From Pampus argenteus (taxonomy: Eukaryota > Chordata > Actinopteri > Scombriformes > Stromateidae): a stretch of 64,000 nucleotides of DNA. Under the pieces are notes generated by a model. It was not told where the DNA came from. It saw only the letters and a list, made by a program, of their open reading frames with translations, and searched no databases. Shown piece after piece: positions 50,245 through 62,396 of the stretch (position 1 is its first letter; each line of letters begins with the position of its first letter). The stretch spans positions 1,638,501 through 1,702,500 of the forward strand of contig CM072876.1 in the NCBI GenBank assembly GCA_036937835.1, in the 5' to 3' direction. The translations under genes and the position numbers were made by a program.

Positions 50245-50342
50245 TACCTGGTACCTGCTACCTGCTACCTGGTACCTGGTACCTGCTACCTGGTACATGC
50301 TACCTGGTACCTGGTACCTGCTACCTGGTACCTGCTACCTGC
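50245..50342 (+). repeat. 14 x 7-bp array of tacctgg/tacctgc
   Basis: Fourteen contiguous heptamers fill 98 bp. Thirteen contain TACCTG, the reverse of CAGGTA, a ZEB-type E-box. One unit reads tacatgc. Palindromic GGTACC occurs repeatedly inside. Confidence 0.97.
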
Positions 50343-50538
50343 TTCCAGTTTGTTTCTATATGAAAAGGTTAAACATTACATATCAGCTGCAGTTAACTTT
50401 AAGTTTGGCCTCTGACTTCATCTCTGGTTTATATGATAAAATGTTAATTCTTTACATACGCAGCACAGCTGTGTGTTTACAGGAGGTGGATATAAATAAA
50501 AGTACTGCACGTCTTTACTGTCTCTGTCTCTCCTGCAG

Positions 50539-50597
50539 GAGCTGTGAGCAGTTTGTGGACTTTCTAAACTGGACCAGAGGACAAACGGTTAGACCAG
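50539..50597 (+). other. Candidate 59-bp internal exon
   Basis: A strong acceptor (gtctctgtctctcctgcag) and a donor (ccag|gtagga) bracket 59 bases. One frame is open across it (SCEQFVDFLNWTRGQTVRP), but I do not recognise that peptide. It could be a non-coding 5' exon of the putative hivep2 transcript or a chance pairing of splice sites. Confidence 0.2.
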
Positions 50598-51522
50598 GTA
50601 GGATCCACAGAACGATGTGTTTTCATGTGTTTGTGTGTGTGATGCAGTCGTAAGATGATTCAGTTGATTGGTAATTAATAATACATAAAATGTGTTTTAA
50701 GGTTACATGAAGTGATGCAAGTAAACAAAGCTGACGTGAGTTTATGCAGCAAAACGAGTTGTTCAGAAAATAATTTCTTGAGGTTGAATGAAGTGAAATA
50801 GAAAAGAAAGAAATGCACATAAAGAGTTTTATTACTGTCATGTCAAATGTAAGTGTTGGTACGAGTCGTCATTTCTACACAGAAACCAAGTAGAAAATGG
50901 TGGAAGGCGTCCGTCTTTGTGATAATGATCATCATTAGATTTAAAATGGCTGATCCTTTTGTCATAAGCCAGAGAGAGCGAGAGGCTCACACAGAGAAAC
51001 AGGCGCTAAGACAAGGAGAGAGTTGAGCTGTATTCATTTAACCAGAATTACTCTTGCTGTTTTCTCCTGGCTGGTTGCCGAGGCAACCGGCCGGCTTTGT
51101 TACCGGAGGTGCGACCTCGGCCGGGAGTGTAAATGAAAAAACCTCACGTGAACGGTCCTGCTGTCTGCCGTCATGTAAAGTTTCGGTTCAACCCTGTTTT
51201 TTGATCAGAAATGGATCAATAGTTGCTCTTCTTGTGTTTAGTATAACTGAATTTGTTGTTTGGAGTATGTGTTGCCGTGTTAGCAGCAGTAAAACATTCA
51301 TCATTTTAACATAAGTTAGTTATTCCTTGTTGAAAATGATGATGTGATTATGAGAAAACATTGTGACTTCACGTCGAGCTGACAAAATAATTACTCTGAG
51401 ATCATGAGAAACGAAGGATTTTGGCAGATCGGTTTGGTTAGATCATGGATTTATTTTTTTATTTTTTCTTAGAGAAGAAACCGTGAGAGAGTCTGGCCTC
51501 AATCACAACAAAGAAACAAGAC

Positions 51523-51558
51523 GGTTTTTATATTATATTATATTATATTATATTATAT
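51523..51558 (+). repeat. (tatta)n microsatellite
   Basis: About seven perfect copies of the 5-mer tatta. Confidence 0.95.
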
Positions 51559-51842
51559 TACGTGTTGAACAGGTGATTATCAATACTAGAAGCAACAATG
51601 TGAAGGTCAAAGGTCAGAGATGCCTCAGCAACAGATCCCACAATGATGGTCAGATAGTCGGTAGGATTACAAGCATATTAAAGAAGAGGTGAAGTAAACA
51701 GCGGCTCTCCTTTTACTTTCTTTGGCTGGATAGTAGAAGAAACGCCGTACCGTGTGTCGGTGGTGTCGCTTCCTCTTCCTGTGTAACAGACGGTTTCATA
51801 TTAAGGACGACATGAACTATGTCACCCAAACACCTTCACATC

Positions 51843-51985
51843 GTGTGTGTGTGTGTGTGTGTGTGGTTAAGTCAGACAGCACACAGAAATAGATCATGTA
51901 AAGCAGAGATCACTATCTGCACCTCAAAGCACAAACGTGTGGGCCTTTAAACTTCATACAGTGTCATCTCTGTAAAACTCTCTTT

Positions 51986-52021
<36 letters not shown>

Positions 52022-52083
52022 TACTGCATATGCACTGTCTGCAAGTGCTGACGCACATCCTGCGCGATTTCTGCTGTGTGTTA

Positions 52084-52115
<32 letters not shown>
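51843..52115. repeat. (TG)n, (CA)n, (TG)n cluster
   Basis: TG at about 51843-51865, CA at 51990-52017 and TG at 52087-52115. The last two face each other across about 70 bp. Confidence 0.9.
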
Positions 52116-52835
52116 CATTAAGACATAGAACGAGGGAAATGTCAACGGCTGCACAACTATTCAGACAGAAGTATGCGTACATCCACAACTATATATAACA
52201 TATATGAAAAAGCCAGATCACAAAATATCACATGACGCAGTAGGTTTGGAGCAGCAATGAAATATCATTAATTAACCAAGTAGACTAGCTGGTGAACATA
52301 GTGGAGCATTTAGCAGCTAAAGAGCAGAAACTGAGCTAACAGATAACCTTCACCAGCTGGACTCAAACACGCCTCCACATGATGAGATTGTTGCTCCATA
52401 ACTGGATGAGAAAAAATCCCCCAACTCCTTAAAGATCCTGAGTTTATACTACAGCTCTTTCATTAGAAACCATTGAACAGATATGTGATGATTAATATGA
52501 TCTCACATGTTTCTTCAGTATTCAGGATATCCAGATATAACTCTCCTCTAATGTGGTTTTTATGCTGTAATCTCCCCGGGCTAAATCCTCTGTATACACA
52601 GTTGAGTTTCTGCACAGTCAGATCTTCACATCACAGTGGTCATCTCCCAATCACAGCAGCGTAACAGCACAACGTCAAAGTAAACCGACCACCGGTCGTC
52701 ACGGTAAACTGGCGGCAACACGGCAAGTAAGAACATAACGAACGAGTCAACGAATCAAGAAGCAGTCTGGCCCCAAATGAGAGCTTGACATCAGTACCTG
52801 TTCACCGATTGGCTTAAAAAGACCAGAAAGTGACT

Positions 52836-52838
<3 letters not shown>

Positions 52839-52878
<40 letters not shown>
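52839..52878. repeat. (CA)n microsatellite
   Basis: About 39 bp of CA. Confidence 0.95.
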
Positions 52879-52880
<2 letters not shown>

Positions 52881-52952
52881 TTGTTCAAATAAAGAAAGAA
52901 AGTGGAGGAAAAAAAGGCAGGAGGGTGAAGAGGAAGAAGAGGTGTATGTTCT

Positions 52953-52966
52953 GTTGCCATGGTAAT
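52953..52966 (+). promoter_or_regulatory. RFX X-box-like palindrome
   Basis: gttgccatggtaat differs from the perfect palindrome in the last base only. It lies in the putative hivep2 intron. Confidence 0.4.
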
Positions 52967-53134
52967 CCCGGCTTGGTACAACGGATGCAAGCTGTGCCCT
53001 TGACAGAATCACACGGAGAGAGAGTTTTACACACACACACACACATAGGGCAGAGTGATGATCATGTGTAGTGACTAACAGCTGTGTCCAAATGAATGGC
53101 CTTTGGGTGAGCATCGTCTCCCCCCCATCTCTAA

Positions 53135-53135
<1 letters not shown>

Positions 53136-53165
<30 letters not shown>

Positions 53166-53320
53166 CCACGAGTGTGATAACAGAGTGGCACAATTTGAAT
53201 AGCATTATTGGATATGACTCTTGCGGAGCCAACAGCAGTTAGTTTGGTTCCCATTTCCTGCAGGTACCCAGAAGTCCACTGGCCTCTTTGTTTGTGCATT
53301 CAAATCACATGGAAAGTTGT

Positions 53321-53371
<51 letters not shown>

Positions 53372-53456
53372 TGGTGCAATAAGGGAGCTTTGGTTTCGCT
53401 TCCGCATCGTTCTTCATGCAAATAATGGCTTTGTTGCTTCTGCAGCCTGCACACTT

Positions 53457-53506
<50 letters not shown>
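53136..53506. repeat. (TG)n/(GA)n cluster
   Basis: TG at about 53136-53163, TG then GA at 53317-53371 and TG at 53459-53506. Open frames through this stretch are repeat artefacts. Confidence 0.9.
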
Positions 53507-54124
53507 AGAGGGAGACAGTAAGTGGTTCTCTGTATGGACATTTCTGCATGTATTTTTTGCAGTGGTCTGTTTAGTATGTTTAATGTATGTCAGTGTTAAG
53601 TATGTAACTTGTGTGTATGTAGCGTGTGCGTGGTTGCGTTGTTTATACTATATGTACATGGCAGATGTGTTATGTGGGAACCATGTATGTGTGCAGCAAC
53701 CGTATTTCTCTGGATAAGTGAAACTTTCAGCAGTCATGAAGTCGTCTGTAAACGTGTTTCTGTCCAACGTTGCACGAGCGACTCCTAAGCTTCACCGTCT
53801 GTGGACGATGAATGCAGGAAATGACAATTAGCAAAGTGAAAACGACACGTAAAGATCATCGGAGCTTATTGTCGTCACGGCGATAGATGCTGTTGTATCA
53901 ACCTTCGTGACAAAACACCAAACGGTTGCTGCTTTGTGGTGTTTTTATTGATAGATGTGACTTTGTGTAACGTTCATCAGCTGAAGAAGCGTTCAGAGGA
54001 AGACAGGATGTTTGTGGGAGGAGAGATGGAGTGATGAATGGAGAGAGGACAAGGTCAGGAGACGGGGAGGAGGGACTGTAATTAGGCGCCATCACCTCCT
54101 CCGCCTCCTCGTCTCTTCCTCTTG

Positions 54125-54905
54125 CAGCATCCCTTACTTTTTGTCATCTTTCTCTTTCTTTCGCCTCCCCCTCCTCTCCTCCTCTTCTCCCCTCTTTTTC
54201 TGTCCTTCAGTTCCTCCTCCACCTACTTGACTTTTTTCATCTTTTTCATCTTTCATCGTGTCCCATCATTTTCTCATCCTTTCTTCCCCTCCTCTCTTAT
54301 ACCTCCATCCTTCCATTTCTTCATGATTCTCATCCATCATTCTCTCCCTCCCCGCCTCTTTTACCTCTCCACCTCCTTTTTTCTATCATCCATTTCTACC
54401 CTCCCTTCCTCTACCATCCTTCCTCCCTCATTTCATTTTGTCTTTTCTCCCTCCCTTGTTTCTCTGCTTTCTTTCATTCCTTCCTCAGTTTCTCATCCTC
54501 ATCCCTCCATCCTTCTCTTTCTATATCTCTTCCTGTCGTTAGCTTCCTCTTCTTCCATCCCTTTTAGCATCCCTCACTCTCTCTCTGTTTCCACTTTTTC
54601 CTTGTTCCCTTCTCTCCATCAGTCTCTGACCTCTTCGTCATTTTCTTTCTCCTTTCATCTTTCCCTTCCTCTGTTTATTCTACCTATTTTTCTCCACATT
54701 CTTGCTCTTGTATCCCTCCATCCTTCCCTTCCTTCATTCTTTCATTCTCCTGCCTCGCTGTTTTTCATCCTTTCATCTTATTTTTCCGTCTTTCTTCCAC
54801 TCCCTCTCTCCATCATCACCCCTTCCTCTTCACCTCACCCCTCCCCCTCCTGTCATTTCCCCTTGTCTCTATCTTTTCATACCTCCCTCCATCTCTCTAT
54901 GACTC
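54125..54905 (+). repeat. Pyrimidine-rich (CT-rich) low-complexity tract
   Basis: About 780 bp have very few purines, with irregular tcctc, ttcctt and catcctt words and no clear period. The 329-codon frame through it (54122-55111) is Ser/Pro/Leu/Phe-rich and treated as spurious. Confidence 0.85.
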
Positions 54906-54968
54906 CTCTGCCAGGGAGGAACAGGTGGCTCGCCTCTGCTGTGCCACTCGGTGGCTTCCTGCCTGACA

Positions 54969-55001
<33 letters not shown>

Positions 55002-55324
55002 CGAGTGAGCTTGTGGCCCATGTCAGTGCCCTGGCGCTCAGGCTTGTAGCATGTGATGGACGGAAGGAGGAGGAGCAGGAGGAAGTGGAGGAGGAGGAGG
55101 GGTCCAAGTGAAGGCTGTGATTTTGTAGCCTGAGAGAGAAAGAGAGCAGCAGGTGCTTCAATTTGAAGCACTTGTACCGACGCACACATGCACTTAGAGA
55201 TAAGAGCCACCACTAAGACGTTTTTGCGCCCACACCAGCATGACATCATTTCCTGTCCTCTCACAGGACACCAGCACACTAAAGACGTTCAGACTGGCAC
55301 TTCTACTGCTTCCCAACCCACTAA

Positions 55325-55425
55325 ATTTAGTCAAGTCAGTTTTAATGTAAAGCCCAATATCACAAACCACCACTTTGCCTCGGGGAGCTTTACAGTCTGT
55401 ACAGCGACACAACATCAAATCAGAA
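55325..55425 (+). repeat. Common teleost repeat fragment
   Basis: tcaagtcagttttaatgtaa followed by agcccaatatcacaaa and a tttgcctcggggagctttac segment matches a repeat very widespread in fish genomes. The class is not asserted. Confidence 0.6.
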
Positions 55426-55564
55426 AAAACAGCTTAAAAAAAAAAAACCTTTAACGGGGAAAAACATAAGAATCAGAGGAGCTCGTCTCCCATATGGATA
55501 ATAGAATTAATAAAATGCTTAAATATCTCCCGCTGCTGCTTTCTTTTCCCTCCTCGTCCTACCT

Positions 55565-55625
55565 CTCCTTTATACATGATTCATTTAGCAGATGCTTTTG
55601 TACAAAGGGAATTACAGTAATTGGA
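55565..55625 (-). repeat. Common teleost interspersed element, fragment
   Basis: tgattcatttagcagatgct and ttgtacaaagggaattaca match, in reverse, the aaaagcgtctgctaaat-tailed element of 41400-41505. Confidence 0.6.
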
Positions 55626-56505
55626 CTCAGCCTCAGTATGAACAAAAGCTTCAAGTCCTCAGAAAATGTGAATGCACCTCTCCTAAATAGCTTGTTCAAA
55701 TGCTTAGAGCTCACTTTTTTCCTCTCCTCTTCCTCTAATCTTAATCTCATGCTGCAGTTTCTAAAAATGACATATTTGGGAAATCGGGGGATTGGGCTTG
55801 TTCCTGTAGCCGCTAGGATTAGCCCCACTGCTACAGCAGCTAGCCATCTCTGGAGCTAAATCCATATGCATGGCATTAAGACTGATTAGCTCCACGTTAG
55901 CCCACTCACTCTCAGGGTATTAAGGCTTAAAAGCTAGCACATCTGGCTAGCATCTCGTCCCTCCCGTCCATCATGCGCCTGAGGATTAACACATGCTAAC
56001 GGCGGTTAGCGGCCGAGCAGGCTAAGAATTAGCACTTTAAAAAGAGGAAGTAAATCTGGTGAGACATGAGACGTGTTTAAGTGTGGAGACATGTATGTTT
56101 TATGTATGATATATCTGGAGGAGATGGATCTTCCAGGTTTCTCTTTTAGATATTTTCTATAAATGGTGACGAGCTGCTAACATACGTCTGTGTGTATATA
56201 TGAATTATTTATAAAAATACATTAATAAACACCTGAACAACAATCTTCTAAAAGGACAGAAGCTGTTTAAACACAACAGGTCATAGTTGTTGTTTTTAAC
56301 AATCCTACTTTTTGTTTGTTTGTTTGTTTGTTTATGGCCTTAATGCTGCTCTTTCATCCCTCCATCTCTTCCTCTTCTCTTTCTGCTGTCAGATTGAAAC
56401 TTTTCTCCTTTTACTCCCCACTCTGACTCCCTTGCTCCTTTCATCATTATGAGTGTTTCTCTTAATCTTTTTTTGGCAGCCTCCTGTTTCATCCTTTACT
56501 GTGAT

Positions 56506-57030
56506 CTCCTCTCCTCTCCTCTCCTCTCCTCTTTTCCTCTCCTCTCCTCTCCTGTCCTCTTTTCCTCTCCTCTCCTCCTCTGTCCTCTCCTCTCCTCCTC
56601 TGTCCTCTTTTCCTCTCCTCCTCTGTCCTCTTTTCCTCTCCTCTCCTCTCCTCTCCTCTCCTCTCCTCTCCTCTCCTCTCCTCTCCTCTCCTCTCCTCTC
56701 CTCTCCTCTCCTCTCCTCTCCTCTCCTCTCCTCTCCTCTCCTCTCCTCTCCTCTCCTCTCCTCTCTTTTCCTCTCCTCTCCTCTCCTCTGTCCTCTTTTC
56801 CTCTCCTCTCCTCTCCTCTCCTCTCTTTTCCTCTCCTCTCCTCCTCTGTCCTCTCCTCTCCTCCTCTGTCCTCTTTTCCTCTCCTCCTCTGTCCTCTTTT
56901 CCTCTCCTCTCCTCTCCTCTCCTCTCCTCTCCTCTCCTCTCCTCTCCTCTCCTCTCCTCTCTTTTCCTCTCCTCTCCTCTCCTCTCCTCTTTTCCTCTCC
57001 TCTCCTCTCCTCTCCTCTCCTCTCCTCTTT
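56506..57030 (+). repeat. (CTCCT)n pentanucleotide satellite
   Basis: About 520 bp of cctctcctct units carry ttttcct and cctctgt interruptions, including a nearly pure 125-bp block at about 56638-56764. One strand is pure pyrimidine. Open frames here are artefacts. Confidence 0.97.
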
Positions 57031-57202
57031 CAACCCTGATGCGTCCAAAAGAAACCCAACAAATTAAAAACAGATCTTCTTTTTTCTTTTGGCTGTCAGC
57101 AGTTCTGTCTCACAGTCTTTTAACTGACGAGGCTCGAGGCGAAAGTAAAACATGTTTCATTTGTTTTTTAAGTATCTGTACCTGATGTGTGTTTCCATGC
57201 TG

Positions 57203-57236
<34 letters not shown>

Positions 57237-57374
57237 ACACAGACACACACATGCGGTGTCAGTGACAGGATTTGGCTGACAACTCGGTGATATTAGACCT
57301 CTCTGTTAACTTAAACTACATAGGAGGATCAGAAGCAGCTGTCAGACGTGTGTGTGTGTGTGTGTGTGTGTGTC
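57203..57374. repeat. (CA)n and (TG)n inverted pair
   Basis: CA at about 57205-57234 and TG at 57349-57374. Confidence 0.9.
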
Positions 57375-58763
57375 CGTCTATTTAATTCCCGCTGGATGTT
57401 ACAGTAAAAACACGGAGCTGAGGGACAGAAATATCTATGCAAATATATTCAGATAAGTCTGGTATCAAACAAAATGTAAATATGAAGATATTCCATCCAA
57501 AATCATGATTGTTGGCATAAAATAAAGCACATTATGGGCTGGTATTATCTTATGGTTAATCTAGTTTTAGTAGTATCACCATTTAAAGACATTTAATCCC
57601 GACTCTTCTCAAACGTCTCCATGAAACTTGGTGTGGAGGTGGTGCTGAGTGCTTCTCCCTGTGTCGACGCTGTTTTACTGAAATCCCTGAAGCAGACAGA
57701 CCTGAGAGACCTCATAACCACTTAAGTTTATGTACTTAGTGGAGCCGTCTTAAATCTCATCCCTGCTGCTCTGGCGCTCTGGTCCATACTTAACACGTTC
57801 CAGTAACTGCATGGTTGATGTTTCAGGAACCCTGAACCACAGATAGTCTAGGAAAGATCTCCTTTGCTGTTTCATGGAATAAACGTAAAATAAAAATAAA
57901 ATAAAATCAGTTTTCTGCCTGCTTGTGTCTTCTGAGCCTGTTGGATGAACCCTTTACCCTTTGCTGGATGATGACAGGTGCGTTACATTAATGATTTAGG
58001 GTTTAAAACCGTTTTTTTCATGTCTTTTGACATCTTTGTGTCTTTTATTTTGCTGCTGAAATGAAAAGTCAGATTGAATCAGACGGTTCCCGGTGTGAAC
58101 ACTGACCAGACAGTAAAGTTATTTTACATATGCACATACACACGCAACCCATTTAAATAGACGTGTGCAGATAATACACACACACACAAAGAGAGACTCA
58201 TGTAGATATGTACAGTACATATGCCCATACAGAGACACGCATGAACCCGCTCACACTCACACTCAGGTTTTCGCTCTCCTCACCAAACCAAACACTGTAA
58301 TTTATCTCCATCTTCTCTCCGTCAGACCTCAGGCTGTTAAAGGTTTCCCGCTCGGTTTGCGGCAGACAGAAATGTCAGAGCTGTGGATTCCAGCGTCGGG
58401 CAGAGAGGCTGCTCTGCGGCGGCAGATTGCTACTGTATATTTCTATGTGTTACGGCTTATTTTAGGGCTGCATGTGTGTGTGCATGTTGATGATATGTTG
58501 AAGCTTGGATCTGATCTGACAGGAGCTGAAGGGTTACAGATTTATTTAGTGTCCTCCAAATTAAACGACAACACGCGTCACTTTTGAAAAATGATGTAAA
58601 GAACCTAAACGCAGACTGCAGATGTTTAACAGATGTGTTGAAACGTGATTCAACAAAAGGGGAGAAGATGGCTGGAGACGGCAGAGAGGGCGAATGAATG
58701 AGCAGGCAGGTGAGCAGGCAGGTGAGCAGGAGACAAACACGACCAAGATAATTGGGAGAATAT

Positions 58764-58794
<31 letters not shown>

Positions 58795-59232
58795 CAACGC
58801 GAGCTGGAGAATAGCTACAAAACAACAGCCGGGTGATGAGTGGGGTAGATATCCTGGAGAGGTGAGCTGATTACAGACAGGTGTGCAGGATCCAGGTAAG
58901 CAGCAGGAACATCGGAACAAAAAGACTTTAACTTTATTTGGCTTTATTTGACTAATTTGGATGGTTGAAGCCTCAAATAAACTTTTAAATACACTTTTAC
59001 ACAGTTGGAGGCCTGTAGATCACTTACATCGAAGGAGGAACGATTACTGTAAGAAAAACATGTCAGTGTTTCCTTTCCTCTCTTCTTGTTTCCTCTCCTC
59101 TGCTCTCCGATGCCGCTCAGGGCCAGAGGAGTTATATTTAGCCCGTCACTCCTCCTCCTCCACCTCCTTCTCTCCCTCTGTTTCTGTGTTTTGCCCCTGC
59201 AAAGATGGCTTCATTAACCATAGACCTCAGCA

Positions 59233-59237
<5 letters not shown>

Positions 59238-59271
<34 letters not shown>
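59238..59271. repeat. (CA)n microsatellite
   Basis: About 33 bp of CA. A TG-rich run follows at about 59382-59432. Confidence 0.9.
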
Positions 59272-59273
<2 letters not shown>

Positions 59274-59398
59274 TAGGGTAGAGAAGGGGATAGAGTGTGT
59301 TACATAAGAGCACCTCCTTATATAATTTGATGCATATTTGATACTGAATGGTGCAATGGTAATGCAGAAAGCTGTGAGGTGTGTGTGCGTGCGTGCGT

Positions 59399-59430
<32 letters not shown>

Positions 59431-60734
59431 TTGTAGAGGAGGAAAGCCAGATTTTCACAGTTTGACCTCTCCTTGCCCTCCTGAGCTGTTGCGTCACTGA
59501 AACATCTTCCTGGTGCTGAGTTGAATCAGTACTACAGTATCACCAGACTTTAAAACATCTTCCTCGAACTCTTCGGCTTCTGTTTTTATCTCCGCTTCCT
59601 CTTCTGTGATCAATATGAATTTAATCAGAGGAATCAGTGATGGTTAACAGCTTTTACCTGGATTGACCTTCATATGTATATATCTCATGTTATATTCCCT
59701 CTGAAGGCATAACAGTATCAGTGAAGTTGGTACATACATACATACATGATCCGTATGTAACTTACACAAGTGTGAAAATGGAAACTTGTGTCCATGTTCA
59801 CCAACACTGAGACTGGATGAGACTGTATTTAATTGTTTTTGTTATTTTAACACTTTTTGCAGTACATTAAATTAACTGAAGCTGCATGTTTGTGGTCTGC
59901 AGCGATGGAAACCACACAGGCACAAATATAGGTTTAAAACAATACTCATATCGCTGTATGTACATTGACAGAGTTACTGTATCCTGTGATTGTTTCCTTG
60001 GTTTGTACTGGCTGTTTATGAACTCCCGTTTTAGGGTTTCCAGAGTAGATAAAAGTAAAAATACACTGAGCCACAGCTACCATGAGGCTTCAGCAGATCA
60101 AGTGTTATTGTTTCCAAAGTTAAGTGACTTGTGCTTCATATGAAATTGGTCGTTCCTGCAGCCTGCCTCAGTACAGCAGGGCTGTGGTTACCAGGGAATG
60201 TGTGAAATTCCCCCTCAGAGTAATGAAGATATAAAATATATATAAAAACATGATTCCCACGCTGCTTTAATGAAGCTTTTCCGCGTCCCTGGATCCAGAA
60301 CCCCTGTCCTGATGGTAAACCTGTGTTGTTTTTGTTTAGTTTTGTTTTTGTCGGGAAGCGGAGGCTGACTCACCAGCTGAACTCGTCGTTTATTTGATTT
60401 TTCTTTCTTTAATTTCTCAGAGGAAGTAAGGATTCTAGCTGAAAAACATCAATTATCTGAACAAAGATATAAGACAGAAATAAAGTATTATCAATACAAA
60501 CATATGATAATGTAATTAATATCAGTTCATAATAATAGAAGTGTGTGTGTGTGTGTGTGTGTGAATCCAGCCGTGCACTAGCTTGACCATCAGATACCAT
60601 CCGACAGACAGCTAGCCATGCTATCTGAGCTAATTTCCTGCTGCTAACAGGAAGGCTGCCCTTCTGGTGACATTGGTGTAACTCTGGATTCCTCCCCCCT
60701 CCCTCCCCCCTCCCTCCCCCGTCCTCCCCTGCAC

Positions 60735-60960
60735 TGTCGCTGCCAGATAATGAGGTTACGTAACAGTTAAACTTTTCCCTGTGTTGTTAATATCGATTAG
60801 CCCGCTCTGTCTGACGTACAACAGACACACACAGGGCGCTCAGTTGCCAGTCCATCAGCTGGCAGATCAATCAGAGCCTAATGAGATAAACGAGCTCACT
60901 AATTAGTTAACGAACCGCTGGCTGACTGGCTGACACGAGCACACACAGAGCCAGCCTGGC
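60735..60960. promoter_or_regulatory. Candidate conserved non-coding element
   Basis: This is a repeat-free stretch rich in homeodomain- and GATA-type words (cagataatgaggttac, taatgagataaacga, ctaattagttaacg), beside a C-rich ccccctccctccc block. Such composition is typical of developmental enhancers. No alignment was possible here. Confidence 0.2.
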
Positions 60961-61587
60961 AGCTTCTCTTCCTGTCGGCTCAGGGGAAGAGAAAGCAAGA
61001 GTTTCTTAACTAAATGCAGCTCAGTGCTTCCAATTTGAATCTGAATTATCTCCTTTTGTAAAAAGCATCATTTTGTCAACCAAAGACTTAAAATACCCAC
61101 TTTACTGTAAGTGCCATCATTACTTTTCCATTTTAGATTAAAAAAAGAACAAAAGTTATGGCTTTGAATGCCTAATTTCCAAACACAGTTTCACATAAAC
61201 TTAAATTTAAATCCAAATATTATCATTTGCTCTTAATGTGACTTCATGATGCTGTTTTAGCTCATAGTTACACTAAAAAATGATTTTACAATGAAATTCT
61301 GTAATTCCCCAAAACAGTAAAATTTCCCTTTTTTTTATTTATTTCTTTCTTTATTTAGCAGTAACATACAGAATAATTAAATGTCATGTCTTTCTTTTAT
61401 TCAAACAGGTGTGTAACACTGTGTTTTACTCTGTAGTGTTTTACTTCTTTGTGACTTATACTGCGTTTGGCTGGTAAAGCTGTAAATGTGATCAGTATAA
61501 TGGGATACAGTTGCCTCTGTGGTCGGTGGGTTGGATTAACTCAATCACCTCCTAACTCTGACACACTGGTATTTATCATAAACCCTG

Positions 61588-61588
<1 letters not shown>

Positions 61589-61647
<59 letters not shown>
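61589..61647. repeat. (TG)~29 microsatellite
   Basis: 58 bp of uninterrupted TG. Confidence 0.97.
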
Positions 61648-61789
61648 GGCATTGCTTGCTTGTATAACACTAAACTGGATACCCCTGATGTCTCTGGGAC
61701 CAAAGTGGCTTCTGTGGAACAGACACATAGCTGGAGCGTCCGTGGGGACAACCCCGAATAATTTTAGCTTTGTGGGGCAAGCCTGGGCA

Positions 61790-62396
61790 GAGAGACAGGA
61801 ATACAGACAGACAGGAATACAGACAGACGGGAATACAGACAGAATATAGACAGGAATACAGACGGACAGGAATACAGACAGGAATACAGACGGACAGGAA
61901 TACAGACAGGAATACAGACGGACAGGAATATGGACAGAAATATGGACAGACGGGAATACAGACAGACGGGAATACAGACAGACGGGAATACAGACAGGAA
62001 TACAGACGGACAGGAATACAGACAGGAATACAGACGGACAGGAATACAGACAGGAATACAGACGGACAGGAATATGGACAGAAATATGGACAGACGGGAA
62101 TACAGACAGACGGGAATACAGACAGGAATACAGACAGGAATACAGACAGACGGGAATACAGACAGACGGGAATACAGACAGACGGGAATAGAGACAGACG
62201 GGAATACAGACAGACGGGAATACAGACAGACGGGAATACAGACAGACGGGAATACAGACAGGAATACAGACGGGAATACAGACGGACAGGAATACAGACA
62301 GGAATACAGACGGACAGGAATACGGACAGGAATACAGACAGACGGGAGTACAGACAGACGGGAATACAGACAGACGGGAATACAGACAGACAGACT
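61790..62396 (+). repeat. 16/12-bp minisatellite (ggaatacagacagacg)
   Basis: About 600 bp are made of a 16-bp unit (gggaatacagacagac or aggaatacagacggac) mixed with a 12-bp shortened unit (aggaatacagac). A longer block with tatggacagaaatatggaca occurs twice (about 61920-61950 and 62066-62096), showing higher-order duplication. Open frames of up to 279 codons in several frames are produced by the repeat. Confidence 0.97.

Noticed and set aside
50245..50342. Regularly spaced repeats as a CRISPR-like array
   Set aside because: There are no spacers, the unit is 7 bp and the genome is a vertebrate. The other tandem arrays in the window were excluded for the same reasons.
54122..55111. A 329-codon plus-strand frame
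   Set aside because: Pyrimidine-rich low-complexity sequence with no conserved motif. The end of the frame runs into a CA/GA repeat.
56389..57067. Frames of 196-219 codons (EERRGEER or SSPLLSSPLL types)
   Set aside because: Products of the (CTCCT)n satellite.
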